From: Microlunatus endophyticus
GTDB lineage: Bacteria > Actinomycetota > Actinomycetes > Propionibacteriales > Propionibacteriaceae
Direction: 5' to 3'
DNA: 64,000 nt
Assembly (NCBI RefSeq): GCF_014646195.1
Contig: NZ_BMMZ01000008.1
Location: 165,098-229,097, forward strand
Shown piece after piece: positions 17,858 to 27,138 of the stretch (positions are counted from its first letter, which is position 1; the number at the start of each line of letters is the position of its first letter). The notes beneath the pieces are model-generated. The model saw only the letters and a list, made by a program, of their open reading frames with translations. It was not told the DNA's origin and did no database searches. A program made the position numbers and the translations under genes.

Positions 17858-17952
17858 TTCTTCATGGTCCTCCCGAGCCCGAGCGGATCCAACAGCGGGA
17901 CCCATCCGTATGCGATCTGTAATCACCCGATCCACACGCAGCAGCCGCCCAG

Positions 17953-17958
17953 TAGGGT
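17953..17958 (+). promoter_or_regulatory. -10 element (TAGGGT), probably leaderless transcript
   Basis: TAGGGT ends six bases before the GTG at 17965 of the AlkB-like gene, with no ribosome binding site between. Confidence 0.45.
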
Positions 17959-17964
17959 TGTCCG

Positions 17965-18522
17965 GTGACCAGACTTCCGGAGTGTTTCCGCTATTTTCCG
18001 GCCTGGGTCGACGCACCGGATCAGCTGTTCGCCGAACTGGTGGACGGTCTGGACTGGGAACAGAAGGACATCACCATCGCCGGCCGGACCACCCCGACAC
18101 CTCGGTTGACCTGCTGGATGGGCGATGCCGCCTACACCTACTCGGGGGTCCGCAACGAGCCCAGACCGTTGCCGCCGGTTCTGGCCCGGCTGCAGGACCG
18201 GATCTCGGCCGAGTCCGGGGCGGCGTACAACTCCTGTCTGGCCAATCTCTACCGTGACGGCTCGGACTCCATCGGCTATCACAGCGACAACGAGCGCGAG
18301 CTGGGCGATCGGCCGACGATCGCTTCGGTCAGCCTGGGTAGCCGGCGGACATTCCACGTCAAGCAGGCGGCCTCGGGCCAGCGGTGGGCATTCGAGCTGG
18401 GCGAGGGCGATCTGTTGATCATGGCCGGCGATTCGCAATCGGGCTATCGGCACAGCGTGCCCAAGACCGTACGCCCTGTGGGGCCGCGGCTGAATCTCAC
18501 CTTCCGGCAGTTCTTCGCCTGA
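17965..18522 (+). CDS. AlkB-like 2-oxoglutarate/Fe(II) dioxygenase
   Basis: 185 residues, GTG start. Members oxidatively remove alkyl groups from nucleic-acid bases. The iron ligands are visible as HSD (IGYHSDNE) and a distal His in GYRHSVPK. The 2-oxoglutarate-binding Arg is in PRLNLTFRQF, the standard RxxxTFR ending. NSCLANLYRDGSDSIGYHSD is the characteristic NxxLxNxYxDGxDxxxxHxD block. It is closer to the ALKBH2/3-like bacterial group than to E. coli AlkB. It lies divergent from the sulfite-oxidase-like gene. Confidence 0.9.
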   Translation: MTRLPECFRYFPAWVDAPDQLFAELVDGLDWEQKDITIAGRTTPTPRLTCWMGDAAYTYSGVRNEPRPLPPVLARLQDRISAESGAAYNSCLANLYRDGSDSIGYHSDNERELGDRPTIASVSLGSRRTFHVKQAASGQRWAFELGEGDLLIMAGDSQSGYRHSVPKTVRPVGPRLNLTFRQFFA

Positions 18523-18566
18523 TCAGTGGCAGGATGCCGACTGCAACCGATCAAGGAGGATCACCC

Positions 18567-20840
18567 GTGGCAGACAATGAGGCGGCAAACAATGAGGCAG
18601 TCATTGCCGAGTTGACCTTGGACGAGAAGGCCGCGCTCTCGATCGGCGGGGACATCTGGCACACCGCCGGCATCGACCGTCTGGGCATCGAGCCGATCAT
18701 GGTCTCCGACGGCCCGCACGGCTTGCGGGCCCAGTTCGACACCGGTGACCATGTCGGGATCGGTGACAGCGTGCCGGCCACGTGCTTCCCGACGGCCTCG
18801 GCATTGGCCTCGTCCTGGAATCCTGATCTTGCCCGCCGGGTCGGTGAGGCGATCGGTCGGGAAGCGCTGCGGTGGCAGGTCTCCGTGGTCCTCGGACCGG
18901 GCGTGAACATGAAGCGTTCGCCGCTGTGCGGTCGCAACTTCGAATACCTGTCGGAGGATCCCCTGCTGGCCGGGGTGCTGGCCGCCGCGCTGGTGCAGGG
19001 GATCCAGGGCCAGGGTGTCGGCACCTCGCTGAAGCACTTCGCGGCGAACAACCAGGAGACCGACCGGATGCGGGTCAGCGCCGAGATCGACCAGCGCACC
19101 CTGCGGGAGATCTACCTTCCGGCCTTCGAACGCGTTGTCAAAGAAGCTGCACCGTGGACGGTGATGTGCTCCTACAACAAGATCAACGGGACGTACGCCT
19201 CCGAGCACCGCTGGCTGCTCACCGATCTGCTCCGCGGCGAGTGGGGATTCGAGGGGTTGGTCGTGTCGGACTGGGGTGCGGTCCATGATCGTCCGGTCTC
19301 GCTGACCGCAGGGCTGGATCTGGAGATGCCGCCTGTGAAGGGCCGCAGTGATGTCGCCGTTGTGGAGGCCGTACGCTCCGGGGCGCTGGCGGAGGCTGAC
19401 CTCGACCGCACCGTGGGCCGCCTGCTCGATCTGGTGGCGAAGTCCCGGTCGGCGCGTGCGGCCGAGCATGGTTTCGACGAGGCCGAACACCACAGCCTGG
19501 CCCGGCAGGCGGCCGCGGAATCAGCGGTGCTGCTGAAGAATGACGGCGATCTGTTGCCGATCGGCCCCGGCGTCCGGCGGATCCTGGTGATCGGCGAATT
19601 CGCCCGCACCCCGCGATTCCAGGGCGCCGGATCCTCACAGGTCAACCCGACCAGGACCGACGTGCCGCTCACCGAGCTGACTGCTCTGGTCGGCGACCAG
19701 GTGAGCGTCGACTTCGCACCCGGCTTCAGCCTCGACGATGCGACCGCCGACGAGGGGCTGCGCAACGAGGCCGTGGCCGCCGCCGAAGCGGCCGACGTGA
19801 TCATCGCCTTCCTCGGCCTGCCGGCTGCTTCGGAATCCGAGGGTTTCGACCGGACCGACATCGAGCTGCCCGGCAATCAACGCGCACTGCTGCAGGACCT
19901 GGGTGATCATCGGGACAAGATCGCCGTCGTGCTGGCTAACGGGTCGGCCGTCGCAACTTCGACCTGGCAGCAGAATGCGGCGGCGATTCTGGAGTGCTGG
20001 TTGTCGGGACAGGCCGCCGGTGGTGCGGCCGCGGACCTTCTGGTCGGCGCGGTCAATCCGTCCGGGAAGCTGGCTGAGACCATTCCGGTCCGGCTGCAGG
20101 ACAACAGCTCCTATCTGAATTTCCCCGGCGGGGACGGCATCGTCCGCTACGGCGAGGGCGTCTTCATCGGCTACCGCGGCTACGACGCCTCGGGGCTGGA
20201 GGTGAGTTTTCCCTTCGGTCACGGGCTTTCCTACACGTCGTTCGAGATCTCCGAGCCGTCGGTGACGGTTGCCGGCAGCGTCGCCGGCGGTGATCTTGCG
20301 GTGACGGTGACGGCCTCGGTGACCAACACCGGTGACCGTGCCGGTGCCGAGGTCGTCCAGGTCTACGTCGGCGATCCGGCGTCGATCGTGCCGCGGCCGG
20401 TCCGCGAGCTCAAAGGCTTCACCAAGATCGAATTGCAGCCCGGCCAGACCGAAGAGGTCACTGTCACGCTCGACGAGCGTGCCTTCGCCTTCTGGTCGGA
20501 GCGGCTCGATCGCTGGGCGGTCGAGGCCGGTGACTTCATGATCAGCGTCGGGGCGTCGTCGCGCGATCTTGCCGGCAGCACGGCGATCACCCTCGATGCG
20601 CCGTCGGTGACCGGCCCGATCACCCGGGACTCGACGATGTCGGAGTTGCTGGCCGACCCGGCCGCTGCGGTTCTGCTGACCGCCGACCCGCGGGTGGCCG
20701 GCGCGTTGGCGGCAATGGATGAGCCGATGCGGGCGATGTTCGGCGACATGCCGGCCTCGACGGTCGCAGGCTTCGGCTTCCTCGGCTTCGACACCACAGC
20801 ACTGGATGCAATGATCGACAAGCTGAATCTCCAGAGCTGA
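18567..20840 (+). CDS. Glycoside hydrolase family 3 beta-glucosidase
   Basis: 757 residues from the GTG at 18567, with AAGGAGGA spaced seven bases upstream; no signal peptide, so intracellular. Domain order: (beta/alpha)8 barrel (1-310), with the nucleophile Asp in VVSDWGAVHD (about residue 235) and the substrate-binding KHF-N motif in SLKHFAANNQETDR; alpha/beta sandwich (about 330-560); fibronectin-III-like domain (ASVTNTGDRAGAEVVQVYVGDP). A 70-residue helical tail after the FnIII domain (DSTMSELLADPAAAVLLTAD...) is seen in some actinobacterial GH3 enzymes. Probably hydrolyses short beta-glucosides or related oligosaccharides. Confidence 0.93.
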   Translation: MADNEAANNEAVIAELTLDEKAALSIGGDIWHTAGIDRLGIEPIMVSDGPHGLRAQFDTGDHVGIGDSVPATCFPTASALASSWNPDLARRVGEAIGREALRWQVSVVLGPGVNMKRSPLCGRNFEYLSEDPLLAGVLAAALVQGIQGQGVGTSLKHFAANNQETDRMRVSAEIDQRTLREIYLPAFERVVKEAAPWTVMCSYNKINGTYASEHRWLLTDLLRGEWGFEGLVVSDWGAVHDRPVSLTAGLDLEMPPVKGRSDVAVVEAVRSGALAEADLDRTVGRLLDLVAKSRSARAAEHGFDEAEHHSLARQAAAESAVLLKNDGDLLPIGPGVRRILVIGEFARTPRFQGAGSSQVNPTRTDVPLTELTALVGDQVSVDFAPGFSLDDATADEGLRNEAVAAAEAADVIIAFLGLPAASESEGFDRTDIELPGNQRALLQDLGDHRDKIAVVLANGSAVATSTWQQNAAAILECWLSGQAAGGAAADLLVGAVNPSGKLAETIPVRLQDNSSYLNFPGGDGIVRYGEGVFIGYRGYDASGLEVSFPFGHGLSYTSFEISEPSVTVAGSVAGGDLAVTVTASVTNTGDRAGAEVVQVYVGDPASIVPRPVRELKGFTKIELQPGQTEEVTVTLDERAFAFWSERLDRWAVEAGDFMISVGASSRDLAGSTAITLDAPSVTGPITRDSTMSELLADPAAAVLLTADPRVAGALAAMDEPMRAMFGDMPASTVAGFGFLGFDTTALDAMIDKLNLQS

Positions 20841-20885
20841 ACCCCAGAACTGAATCTGCAGAACCGAATCCCGAGAAGGAGTCTG

Positions 20886-21782
20886 ATGTCTGAGCCTCAC
20901 CCCCTGGCCGGCAAGCGGATCCTGGTGACAGGAGCCGAAGGCAACATCGGGAGCGCGGTCTGCGAACGGCTGGCCGGCCACGGTGCGGTGATCACCGGCC
21001 TGTCGCTGGTGACAGCGGCCGAGGCCGGACGGGATGAGCCGCCGATGGACCGGGTCCTGCACGGCGACACCACCGATGTCGACACCGTCGGCGACGCCCT
21101 CGAGGGGGTCGAGTTGGTGGTGCACTTGGCGGCCATCCCCAGCCCGGGCGGACATCCGCCGTACACGGTCTTCCGGACCAATGTGAATTCGACCTTCAAC
21201 GTGTTGTCCCAGGCCGCCGAGCGGGGCATCCGAAGGGCCGTCTTCGCCAGCAGTATCAACCACACCGGGCTGCCGTTCAACTCCCACGACGTGCTGCCGG
21301 CGTATTACCCGATCGACACCTCGCTGCCGTCGGACCTGGACGACGGCTACGCGCTGAGCAAGTACGTGGACGAGATCAGCGCCAGGATGATCCACCGGCA
21401 CTGGGGGCTGGATTCGATCGGGTTCCGCTTCCCGTTCGTCGGCCCGGTCGAGCGGATCCACCACCACGCGGAGAATTCGGCGAAGAATCCGACCCACGGC
21501 GCGCGCGAGGGCTGGTCGTATCTGGACGTCCGGGACGCGGCCCTGGCTGTCGAGCTGGCGTTGACCGTCCCGTTGGCCGGGTCGGTACCGGTCTATGTCG
21601 CTGCGGACACGACGCTGCAGCCGTACGCGACCGACGAGCTTCTGGATCGGTACGCCCCCGGGGTGTTGCGTAACCGTCGGTTCGTCGGCCGGGAGGTGCC
21701 GCTGGATCTGACCCGGGCCAGGGAACTACTGGGCTTCCGGGCCGAGCACCAGTTGGACCTGCCGACGCTCCCGCTGCCCTGA
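20886..21782 (+). CDS. NAD-dependent epimerase/dehydratase (SDR) family protein
   Basis: 298 residues, ATG preceded by GAAGGAGTCTG. Rossmann motif VTGAEGNIGSAV (TGxxGxxG) at the start, Ser and Tyr/Lys active-site residues in FASSINH and YALSKYV. The pattern resembles uronate dehydrogenases and short sugar epimerases. Coding between a beta-glucosidase and a threonine-synthase-like enzyme, it may act on a released sugar or sugar acid. Its stop (TGA) overlaps the next start (ATG) by one base at 21782, so the two are coupled. Confidence 0.85.
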   Translation: MSEPHPLAGKRILVTGAEGNIGSAVCERLAGHGAVITGLSLVTAAEAGRDEPPMDRVLHGDTTDVDTVGDALEGVELVVHLAAIPSPGGHPPYTVFRTNVNSTFNVLSQAAERGIRRAVFASSINHTGLPFNSHDVLPAYYPIDTSLPSDLDDGYALSKYVDEISARMIHRHWGLDSIGFRFPFVGPVERIHHHAENSAKNPTHGAREGWSYLDVRDAALAVELALTVPLAGSVPVYVAADTTLQPYATDELLDRYAPGVLRNRRFVGREVPLDLTRARELLGFRAEHQLDLPTLPLP

Positions 21783-22918
21783 TGGCCGATCTCCCCGGCT
21801 ACATCTGCCCGCGGGACGGCCGGTCCAGTGCTGTCGCCGAGCTGGCCTGGCGCTGCCCGGACTGCGGATCACCCTGGGATCTGGCATTCACGGCCGCCGG
21901 AGTTGATCATGAGACGCTGCCGGCGCGGGTGTTGTCCCTGTGGCGTTACGCCGAGGCGCTGCCGCTGGCCGATCCGATGATCAGCTTCGGCGAGGGCCGT
22001 ACGCCACTGGTCCCGATCACCGGCAGGGTGTCGGTCAAGCTGGATTTCCTGATGCCGACGCTGTCCTTCAAGGACCGTGGCGCGGTGATGCTGCTGGAGG
22101 CCGCTCGTCGCGCCGAACCTGAGCGGGTGATCGCCGACAGCAGTGGCAATGCCGGAACCGCGGTGGCGGCGTACGCGGCCCGCGCCGGCCTGCCCTGCGC
22201 GATCTTCGTTCCCGCTGCGACGTCGGCCAAGAAGGTCGAACAGGTCAGGGCCCACGGCGCCGAGGTGATGATCATCGACGGCGACCGGGAAGCAACGGCG
22301 CGCGCGGCGAAGCAAGCAGCCGACCGGCCCGGCACCTTCTATGCCAGCCACGTCTACAACCCGTACTTCCTGCACGGCACCAAGACCTATGCCTACGAGA
22401 TCTGGGAGGATCTGGGCCGACGGCTGCCGGAGGTGATCGTCGTACCGGCGGGCAACGGCACTCTGGTGCTCGGTGTCGCCCTGGCCGTGGCCGAACTTGT
22501 TGATCATGGTCTGATCGACCGTACGCCGCCGATCGTCGCGGTCCAGGCCGAGGCGGTGTCCCCGCTGGCGCGGGCCCATGCGGAAGGCCTGGCGGAGGTG
22601 TCGCCGGGTTATGCCACCTCGGCCGAAACGATCACCGAGGGCATCGCGATCGCCGAACCGGCCCGGTCGGCCCAGATCCTGGCCGCGATCCACAACTCCG
22701 GCGGCGACATCGTGACCGTGACCGATTCGGAGGTGCGTGCCGCCCAACGCGATCTCGCCGGGCGCGGTTTCTATGTGGAGGCGACCGCCGCCGCCTGTTG
22801 GGCGGCGGTCCGGCATGCCGAGGCCGAGCCCGATGATCGACTCGGCTGGGCACTGCTTCGCGAGCGGGAGTTGGTCGTGCCACTCTGCGGCGCCGGCCTC
22901 AAGACGGGCCTGGCATGA
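21782..22918 (+). CDS. Threonine synthase-like PLP-dependent enzyme
   Basis: 378 residues. An N-terminal zinc-ribbon-like piece (YICPRDG...WRCPDCG) is followed by GEGRTPLVPI and LSFKDRGAVML, where the Lys forms the internal aldimine with pyridoxal phosphate. SSGNAGTAVAAYAARAG and VPAGNGTLVLG are the phosphate-binding and Gly-rich loops of the fold-type II family. It is most like the archaeal/actinobacterial class II threonine synthase, but the context (GH3, SDR) is not threonine biosynthesis, so the reaction may differ. The stop overlaps the converging sigma-factor gene by 20 bp. Confidence 0.82.
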   Translation: MADLPGYICPRDGRSSAVAELAWRCPDCGSPWDLAFTAAGVDHETLPARVLSLWRYAEALPLADPMISFGEGRTPLVPITGRVSVKLDFLMPTLSFKDRGAVMLLEAARRAEPERVIADSSGNAGTAVAAYAARAGLPCAIFVPAATSAKKVEQVRAHGAEVMIIDGDREATARAAKQAADRPGTFYASHVYNPYFLHGTKTYAYEIWEDLGRRLPEVIVVPAGNGTLVLGVALAVAELVDHGLIDRTPPIVAVQAEAVSPLARAHAEGLAEVSPGYATSAETITEGIAIAEPARSAQILAAIHNSGGDIVTVTDSEVRAAQRDLAGRGFYVEATAAACWAAVRHAEAEPDDRLGWALLRERELVVPLCGAGLKTGLA

Positions 22919-24134
22919 GGTCGTCGGCGCGCGCTTCGAACCATCGGCGCTCGGCGAGATTCGTGGTGGCCGCAGCAGCTGCCCTCAGCGCCTCGGACGG
23001 ATCCCGTCCACAGCGCTGCAGCAGGTGGGCGCGGACGGCGGCGACCCGGGCTGCGGGCGCACCGTCGGCTATCCGGTCGAGGTCATCGAGCGCCTCGTCA
23101 GTCCCGTGGACCTCCGCCCACGCAACGAGCCGGGCCAGTTCCGTGAGTGGGCCGGGGGACAGCAGCCGGAGCAGGTCGTAGAGGCCGAGGATCTCGCGCC
23201 AATCGGTGCTCGCATAGGACCGAGCGGTGCTGTGTGCCGCCGCTATCGCTGCGCGGATCTGGAACACGCCGATCGGATATCGGGTGATCGCCTCGCGCAG
23301 CATCCGGTCGCCCTCGGCGATGAGGTCCGCCCGCCACAGTGAGCGATCCTGCTCGGCGAGCGGGACGAGCAGGTGCCCCGCGTCGATCCGTGCGGGCTCA
23401 CGGGCGTTCGTCATGAGCATCAATGCGATCAGGCCGAGGACCTCCCCGCGCCAGGGCGCCTCGGCGGGGGTCTGTCCCAGCAACTCCCGCGCGATCCGGA
23501 GCGCCTCGGCCGCCAGGCCGGGTCGTACGATCTCCTCGCCCTCGGTGGCCGAATGGGACTCGGTGTGGATGAGCCCGAGGACGTCGAGAACGCTGTGCAC
23601 CCTGCCTTCCAGCTGATCCGCATCCGGGAGCGAGAATCCGGCACCAGCACGCCGGATCGTCGCTTTCGAGCGGGAGATCCGCTGCGCGGCCGTCGTCTCC
23701 CGCAGCATCAGCCCACGGGCGATCTCGCGTGTCGTGAGGCCGCCGGCGGCCCGGAGCGTGAGCGCGACCTGACCGGCCCGATCCAGCGCCGGATGGCAGC
23801 ACATCAGGAACACCGTGAGCGTATCGTCGCGGTCGATCACCTCCAGGCCCGTCGATGCACGGGTCACCCAGCCGATCTCGCGCTCCAGGCGGGCGGCGTC
23901 GGATCGGAGCGCGTCGATCCGACGTCGTGCGGCGACCGAGACCAGCCAGCCGACCGGGTGATCCGGCAGTCCGTCCTGTGCCCAACGCGCGGCCGCGGCC
24001 AGCGCAGCCTCCTGCACCGCGTCCTCGGCGTCGTCGAAATCGCCCCACCGGCGCGCGACCACGGCAACCGCACGCGGGATCGCGTGGCGCAGTGCCGCCG
24101 TCATCGCGCCGGTGGGCGCACCGTGCCCGGTCAT
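22899..24134 (-). CDS. ECF RNA polymerase sigma factor with long C-terminal extension (ECF42-like)
   Basis: 411 residues from the ATG at 24134. Region 2 (FDDAEDAVQEAALAAAARW) and region 4 (LTTREIARGLMLRETTAAQRISRSK) are followed by a helical, TPR-like extension of about 200 residues (LGLIHTESHSA...EILGLYDLLRLL). This layout and the adjacent YCII gene match group ECF42, in which the extension is thought to replace an anti-sigma factor. The start codon is 18 bp from the end of the YCII gene, in the same operon. Confidence 0.9.
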   Translation of the reverse strand: MTGHGAPTGAMTAALRHAIPRAVAVVARRWGDFDDAEDAVQEAALAAAARWAQDGLPDHPVGWLVSVAARRRIDALRSDAARLEREIGWVTRASTGLEVIDRDDTLTVFLMCCHPALDRAGQVALTLRAAGGLTTREIARGLMLRETTAAQRISRSKATIRRAGAGFSLPDADQLEGRVHSVLDVLGLIHTESHSATEGEEIVRPGLAAEALRIARELLGQTPAEAPWRGEVLGLIALMLMTNAREPARIDAGHLLVPLAEQDRSLWRADLIAEGDRMLREAITRYPIGVFQIRAAIAAAHSTARSYASTDWREILGLYDLLRLLSPGPLTELARLVAWAEVHGTDEALDDLDRIADGAPAARVAAVRAHLLQRCGRDPSEALRAAAAATTNLAERRWFEARADDLMPGPS

Positions 24135-24151
24135 CTGGTCAGGACCTCGGG

Positions 24152-24532
24152 TCAGGACATCGCCTGCTCGAAGTCGTCCTGGGTCCATACCCGTACGACG
24201 CGGACGCCGCGTTCGGTCACCGCTTCGGGGAACCGAGCCGCGATCTCGAACGCACGGGCCTCGTCCCGGACATCCACCAGATAGAAGCCGGTGACGATCT
24301 CGGTCACCTCGGCCAGCGGTGCATCCGTCACGATCGGACCCTCGGCGCCACGCTGCACGTAGTGCTGCACCTTCTCCTCCAGCGCCTTCGATTCCAGGAG
24401 TTCTCCCGACTTCTCGAGCTCGGACTCGATCTCGAAGTAGGTCTGGAACGCCTCCCGGCGCTGGACGTCGGTCATAGCGGCGAACAACTCGATCACGCTC
24501 GGGTTGCTGTGGATCAGGATGAGATACTTCAT
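24152..24532 (-). CDS. YCII-related (DGPF) domain protein
   Basis: 126 residues from the ATG at 24532 (MKYLILIHSNP). A single YCII ferredoxin-like domain: KYLILIHSNPSVIELF at the start, then LEEKVQHYVQ...VTGFYLVDVRDEARAFEIAARFPEA, typical for the proteins encoded next to ECF42 sigma factors. The canonical DGPF motif is replaced by EGPIVTDAP. It might be a ligand-binding partner or an enzyme; no function is proved for the family. Confidence 0.87.
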   Translation of the reverse strand: MKYLILIHSNPSVIELFAAMTDVQRREAFQTYFEIESELEKSGELLESKALEEKVQHYVQRGAEGPIVTDAPLAEVTEIVTGFYLVDVRDEARAFEIAARFPEAVTERGVRVVRVWTQDDFEQAMS

Positions 24533-24639
24533 CAGATTCCCCTTCTGCGGCTCCCCTGTGGCGCCGTCACTATTGTGTCGGGGCCGCCGGGGCGTTCTCG
24601 ACATGGCGACATCGTGGCGCCATCCGGATGGCCATGAAT

Positions 24640-24845
24640 GGATCGGCCAGCCCAACGTAGATGTGCTTCGACCAGGAGTCGATCATCTTGATCGCGTCGT
24701 CGGGCTCTTGGACGAGAGCAGTGCCGCTGGCAACCAGCCGACCGGCGCGCAGTTGGCGGCATATGCCATCGAGCAGGGTGGCACGGTCCACTCCAACGAC
24801 ACCGACTTCGGTCGATTCCCGATGACGCCTGGGTCAACCCGCTGA
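24640..24845 (+). pseudogene. C-terminal relic of a VapC-type PIN-domain toxin
   Basis: The frame reads PNVDVLRPGVDHLDRVVGLL, then GNQPTGAQLAAYAIEQGGTV and NDTDFGRFP, which is the C-terminal half of a PIN domain (conserved Asp in HSNDTDF). After GRFP the frame shifts, and DDAWVNPL follows in another frame, the usual FPxxxWxNPL ending. The N-terminal half and any VapB antitoxin are absent. So it is a decayed toxin gene. Confidence 0.65.
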
Positions 24846-24975
24846 CCGCGGTGCGACAAATTCCGAGCCGGAGCACCAAATCGGCCCGATTTCGGTGCAG
24901 TGACCGAGAATCGAGCATTCAAACGACGAGTGCGTGCCCGTTCGGGGCCGCACGGTAGGCACTACGCGTGACAAA

Positions 24976-25025
24976 CCCCGAGCAGACTCAGAATTCCAGT
25001 CTCGGATGCATGAGTTTGCTCGGGG
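24976..25025 (-). terminator. Hairpin terminator of the ABC exporter operon
   Basis: Arms 24976-24989 and 25012-25025 pair over 14 bp with a single G-T pair (CCCCGAGCA and TGCTCGGGG at the base), loop about 22 bases. It sits 17 bp after the stop of the last gene of the exporter operon. On the minus strand only a short T-run (TTTG) follows. Confidence 0.6.
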
Positions 25026-25041
25026 TCTGCTGACGCTCGGA

Positions 25042-27138
25042 CTAGGTGCGGGCCGGAGCACCGCCTGGTAGTGCGGGAACCGGGACAGCGGCCTCGTCCA
25101 ACTCCTCCGGAGCATTCTTGAACTGGCTGTTGTAGAGGTCGTAGTAGGCGCCCTTGGCTTCCAGCAGCTGGTCGTGGTTGCCCTGCTCGACGATCTTGCC
25201 GTGCTGCATCACCAGGATCACGTCGGCGTCGCGGATCGTCGACAGCCGGTGCGCGATGACGAAGCTGGTCCGGTCACTGCGCAACCGGTTCATCGCCTGC
25301 TGGACCAGCAACTCGGTCCGGGTGTCGACCGAGCTGGTCGCCTCGTCCAGGATCAGCAGGGCCGGATCGGCCAGGAATGCCCGGGCGATGGTGAGCAACT
25401 GCTTCTCACCGGCGGACACGTTGCTGCCCTCCTCATCGATCACGGTGTCATACCCGTCGGGCAGCGAGTGCACGAACCGGTCGACATAGGTCGCCTCGGC
25501 GGCAGCGAGGATCTCCTCCTCGCTGGCACTCGGACGGCCGTAGGCGATGTTGTCCCGGATGGTGCCGTGGAAGAGCCAGGTGTCCTGCAGCACCATGCCG
25601 AGCCGCGACCGCAACTCCGATCGCGGAACGCTGGCGATGTCGACCCCGTCCAGCGTGATCCGACCACCGTCGAGCTCGTAGAACCGCATGATCAGATTCA
25701 CCAGCGTGGTCTTGCCCGCACCGGTCGGCCCGACGATCGCCACGGTCTGCCCGGGCTCGGCCACCAGGGACAGGTCGGTGATCAACGGCTTGTCCGGGTC
25801 GTAGGAGAAGTTGACGTGTTCGAAGGCCACGCGGCCCTCGGTCGCCGGCAGTGAGCCGGTCGATTCCGGGGTCTGCTCGACCTCGTCCAACACCTCGAAC
25901 ACCCGCTCTGCCGACGCAACACCCGACTGCAGCAGATTGGCCATCGAGGCCAGCTGGGTCAGCGGCTGGGTGAACTGCCGGGAGTACTGGATGAAGGCCT
26001 GCACGTCACCGAGGGTGATGTGACCGGAGGCGACCCGCAGACCGCCGACGACCGCGATGATCACGTAGTTGAGATTGCCGACGAACATCATGATCGGCAT
26101 CATCATCCCGGAGATGAACTGGGCACCGAAGCCTGACTTGTAGAGCTCCTCGTTCCGCTCCGCGAATGCGGCCTCGACCTCGTGCCGGCGACCGAAGACC
26201 TTCACCAGTGAGTGGCCGGTGTAGGCCTCCTCGACCTGGCTGTTGAGCTGGCCGGTGCTGCGCCACATCTGCACGAAACGCTTCTGGGACCGCTTGCCGA
26301 TCAGGGTCGTGACGCCCAGCGCGACCGGGATCGTCACCAGCGCGATCACCGACAGCAGCGGCGAGATCGTGAACATCAGCACGACCACACCGATCACCGT
26401 CAGCAACGAGGTGAGCAACTGGCTCAGCGTCTGCTGCAGGGATTGGGAGATGTTGTCGATGTCGTTGGTGACCCGGCTCAGCAGCTCACCGCGGGTCTGC
26501 CGGTCGAAGTAGCTCAGCGGCAGCCTGTTGATCTTGGACTCGACCTCACCACGCAGGCGGTAGATGGACCGCTGCACCACGACGTTGAGGATCCGGGCCT
26601 GGACCGCCAGCGCGACGGAGCTGAGCACGAAGAGCACGATGGCCAGACCGAGGATCTGTGCCAGGTGATCGAAGTTGATGCCCTGGCCTGGTACGAAGTC
26701 CCGCAGGCCGCTGACCAGATCGGCCAGCTGGTTCTGGCCCGCGTGCCGCAGTGCCTGGACCACCTGCTCCTTGGTGGTGCCCGGTGGGAACCGGGACCCG
26801 AGTTGCCGGCCGAGGATGCCGGCGAACAGCACGTCGGTGCCGCGCCCCAGGATCTTCGGTCCGACGACGCTCATCACGATGCCGGCGATCGCCAGGATGA
26901 TCACCAGCACCAGGCGTACGCGTTCGGGCGCCAGGTGGCCCAGCAACCGTCGCAGCGACGGCCAGAAATTCATCGCCTTCTCGTGCACCTGCGCCGCCAT
27001 CGGCCCACGGGGTGCGTTCTTGGCGTAGTCCGGTCGCTCGGCGGCCTTGGGCTTGTTGGCTTCGGCAGCCTTCTGCTGGTCGGATGCCACAACCTCATCT
27101 GTGCGACCCGCTTCTTCGGTACGGCTCGTTTCGCTCAT
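25042..27138 (-). CDS. ABC exporter, fused membrane/ATPase subunit (canonical site half)
   Basis: 698 residues. An N-terminal charged, low-complexity extension (about 1-60), six membrane helices (about 70-370) and an ATPase domain with Walker [10 protein letters not shown], signature [15 protein letters not shown], and Walker [13 protein letters not shown] with a catalytic Glu. It forms a heterodimer with the preceding gene's product. The start overlaps the preceding stop by four bases. Such pairs export drugs, lipids or peptides; TetR control suggests a toxic small molecule. Confidence 0.9.
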   Translation of the reverse strand: MSETSRTEEAGRTDEVVASDQQKAAEANKPKAAERPDYAKNAPRGPMAAQVHEKAMNFWPSLRRLLGHLAPERVRLVLVIILAIAGIVMSVVGPKILGRGTDVLFAGILGRQLGSRFPPGTTKEQVVQALRHAGQNQLADLVSGLRDFVPGQGINFDHLAQILGLAIVLFVLSSVALAVQARILNVVVQRSIYRLRGEVESKINRLPLSYFDRQTRGELLSRVTNDIDNISQSLQQTLSQLLTSLLTVIGVVVLMFTISPLLSVIALVTIPVALGVTTLIGKRSQKRFVQMWRSTGQLNSQVEEAYTGHSLVKVFGRRHEVEAAFAERNEELYKSGFGAQFISGMMMPIMMFVGNLNYVIIAVVGGLRVASGHITLGDVQAFIQYSRQFTQPLTQLASMANLLQSGVASAERVFEVLDEVEQTPESTGSLPATEGRVAFEHVNFSYDPDKPLITDLSLVAEPGQTVAIVGPTGAGKTTLVNLIMRFYELDGGRITLDGVDIASVPRSELRSRLGMVLQDTWLFHGTIRDNIAYGRPSASEEEILAAAEATYVDRFVHSLPDGYDTVIDEEGSNVSAGEKQLLTIARAFLADPALLILDEATSSVDTRTELLVQQAMNRLRSDRTSFVIAHRLSTIRDADVILVMQHGKIVEQGNHDQLLEAKGAYYDLYNSQFKNAPEELDEAAVPVPALPGGAPART

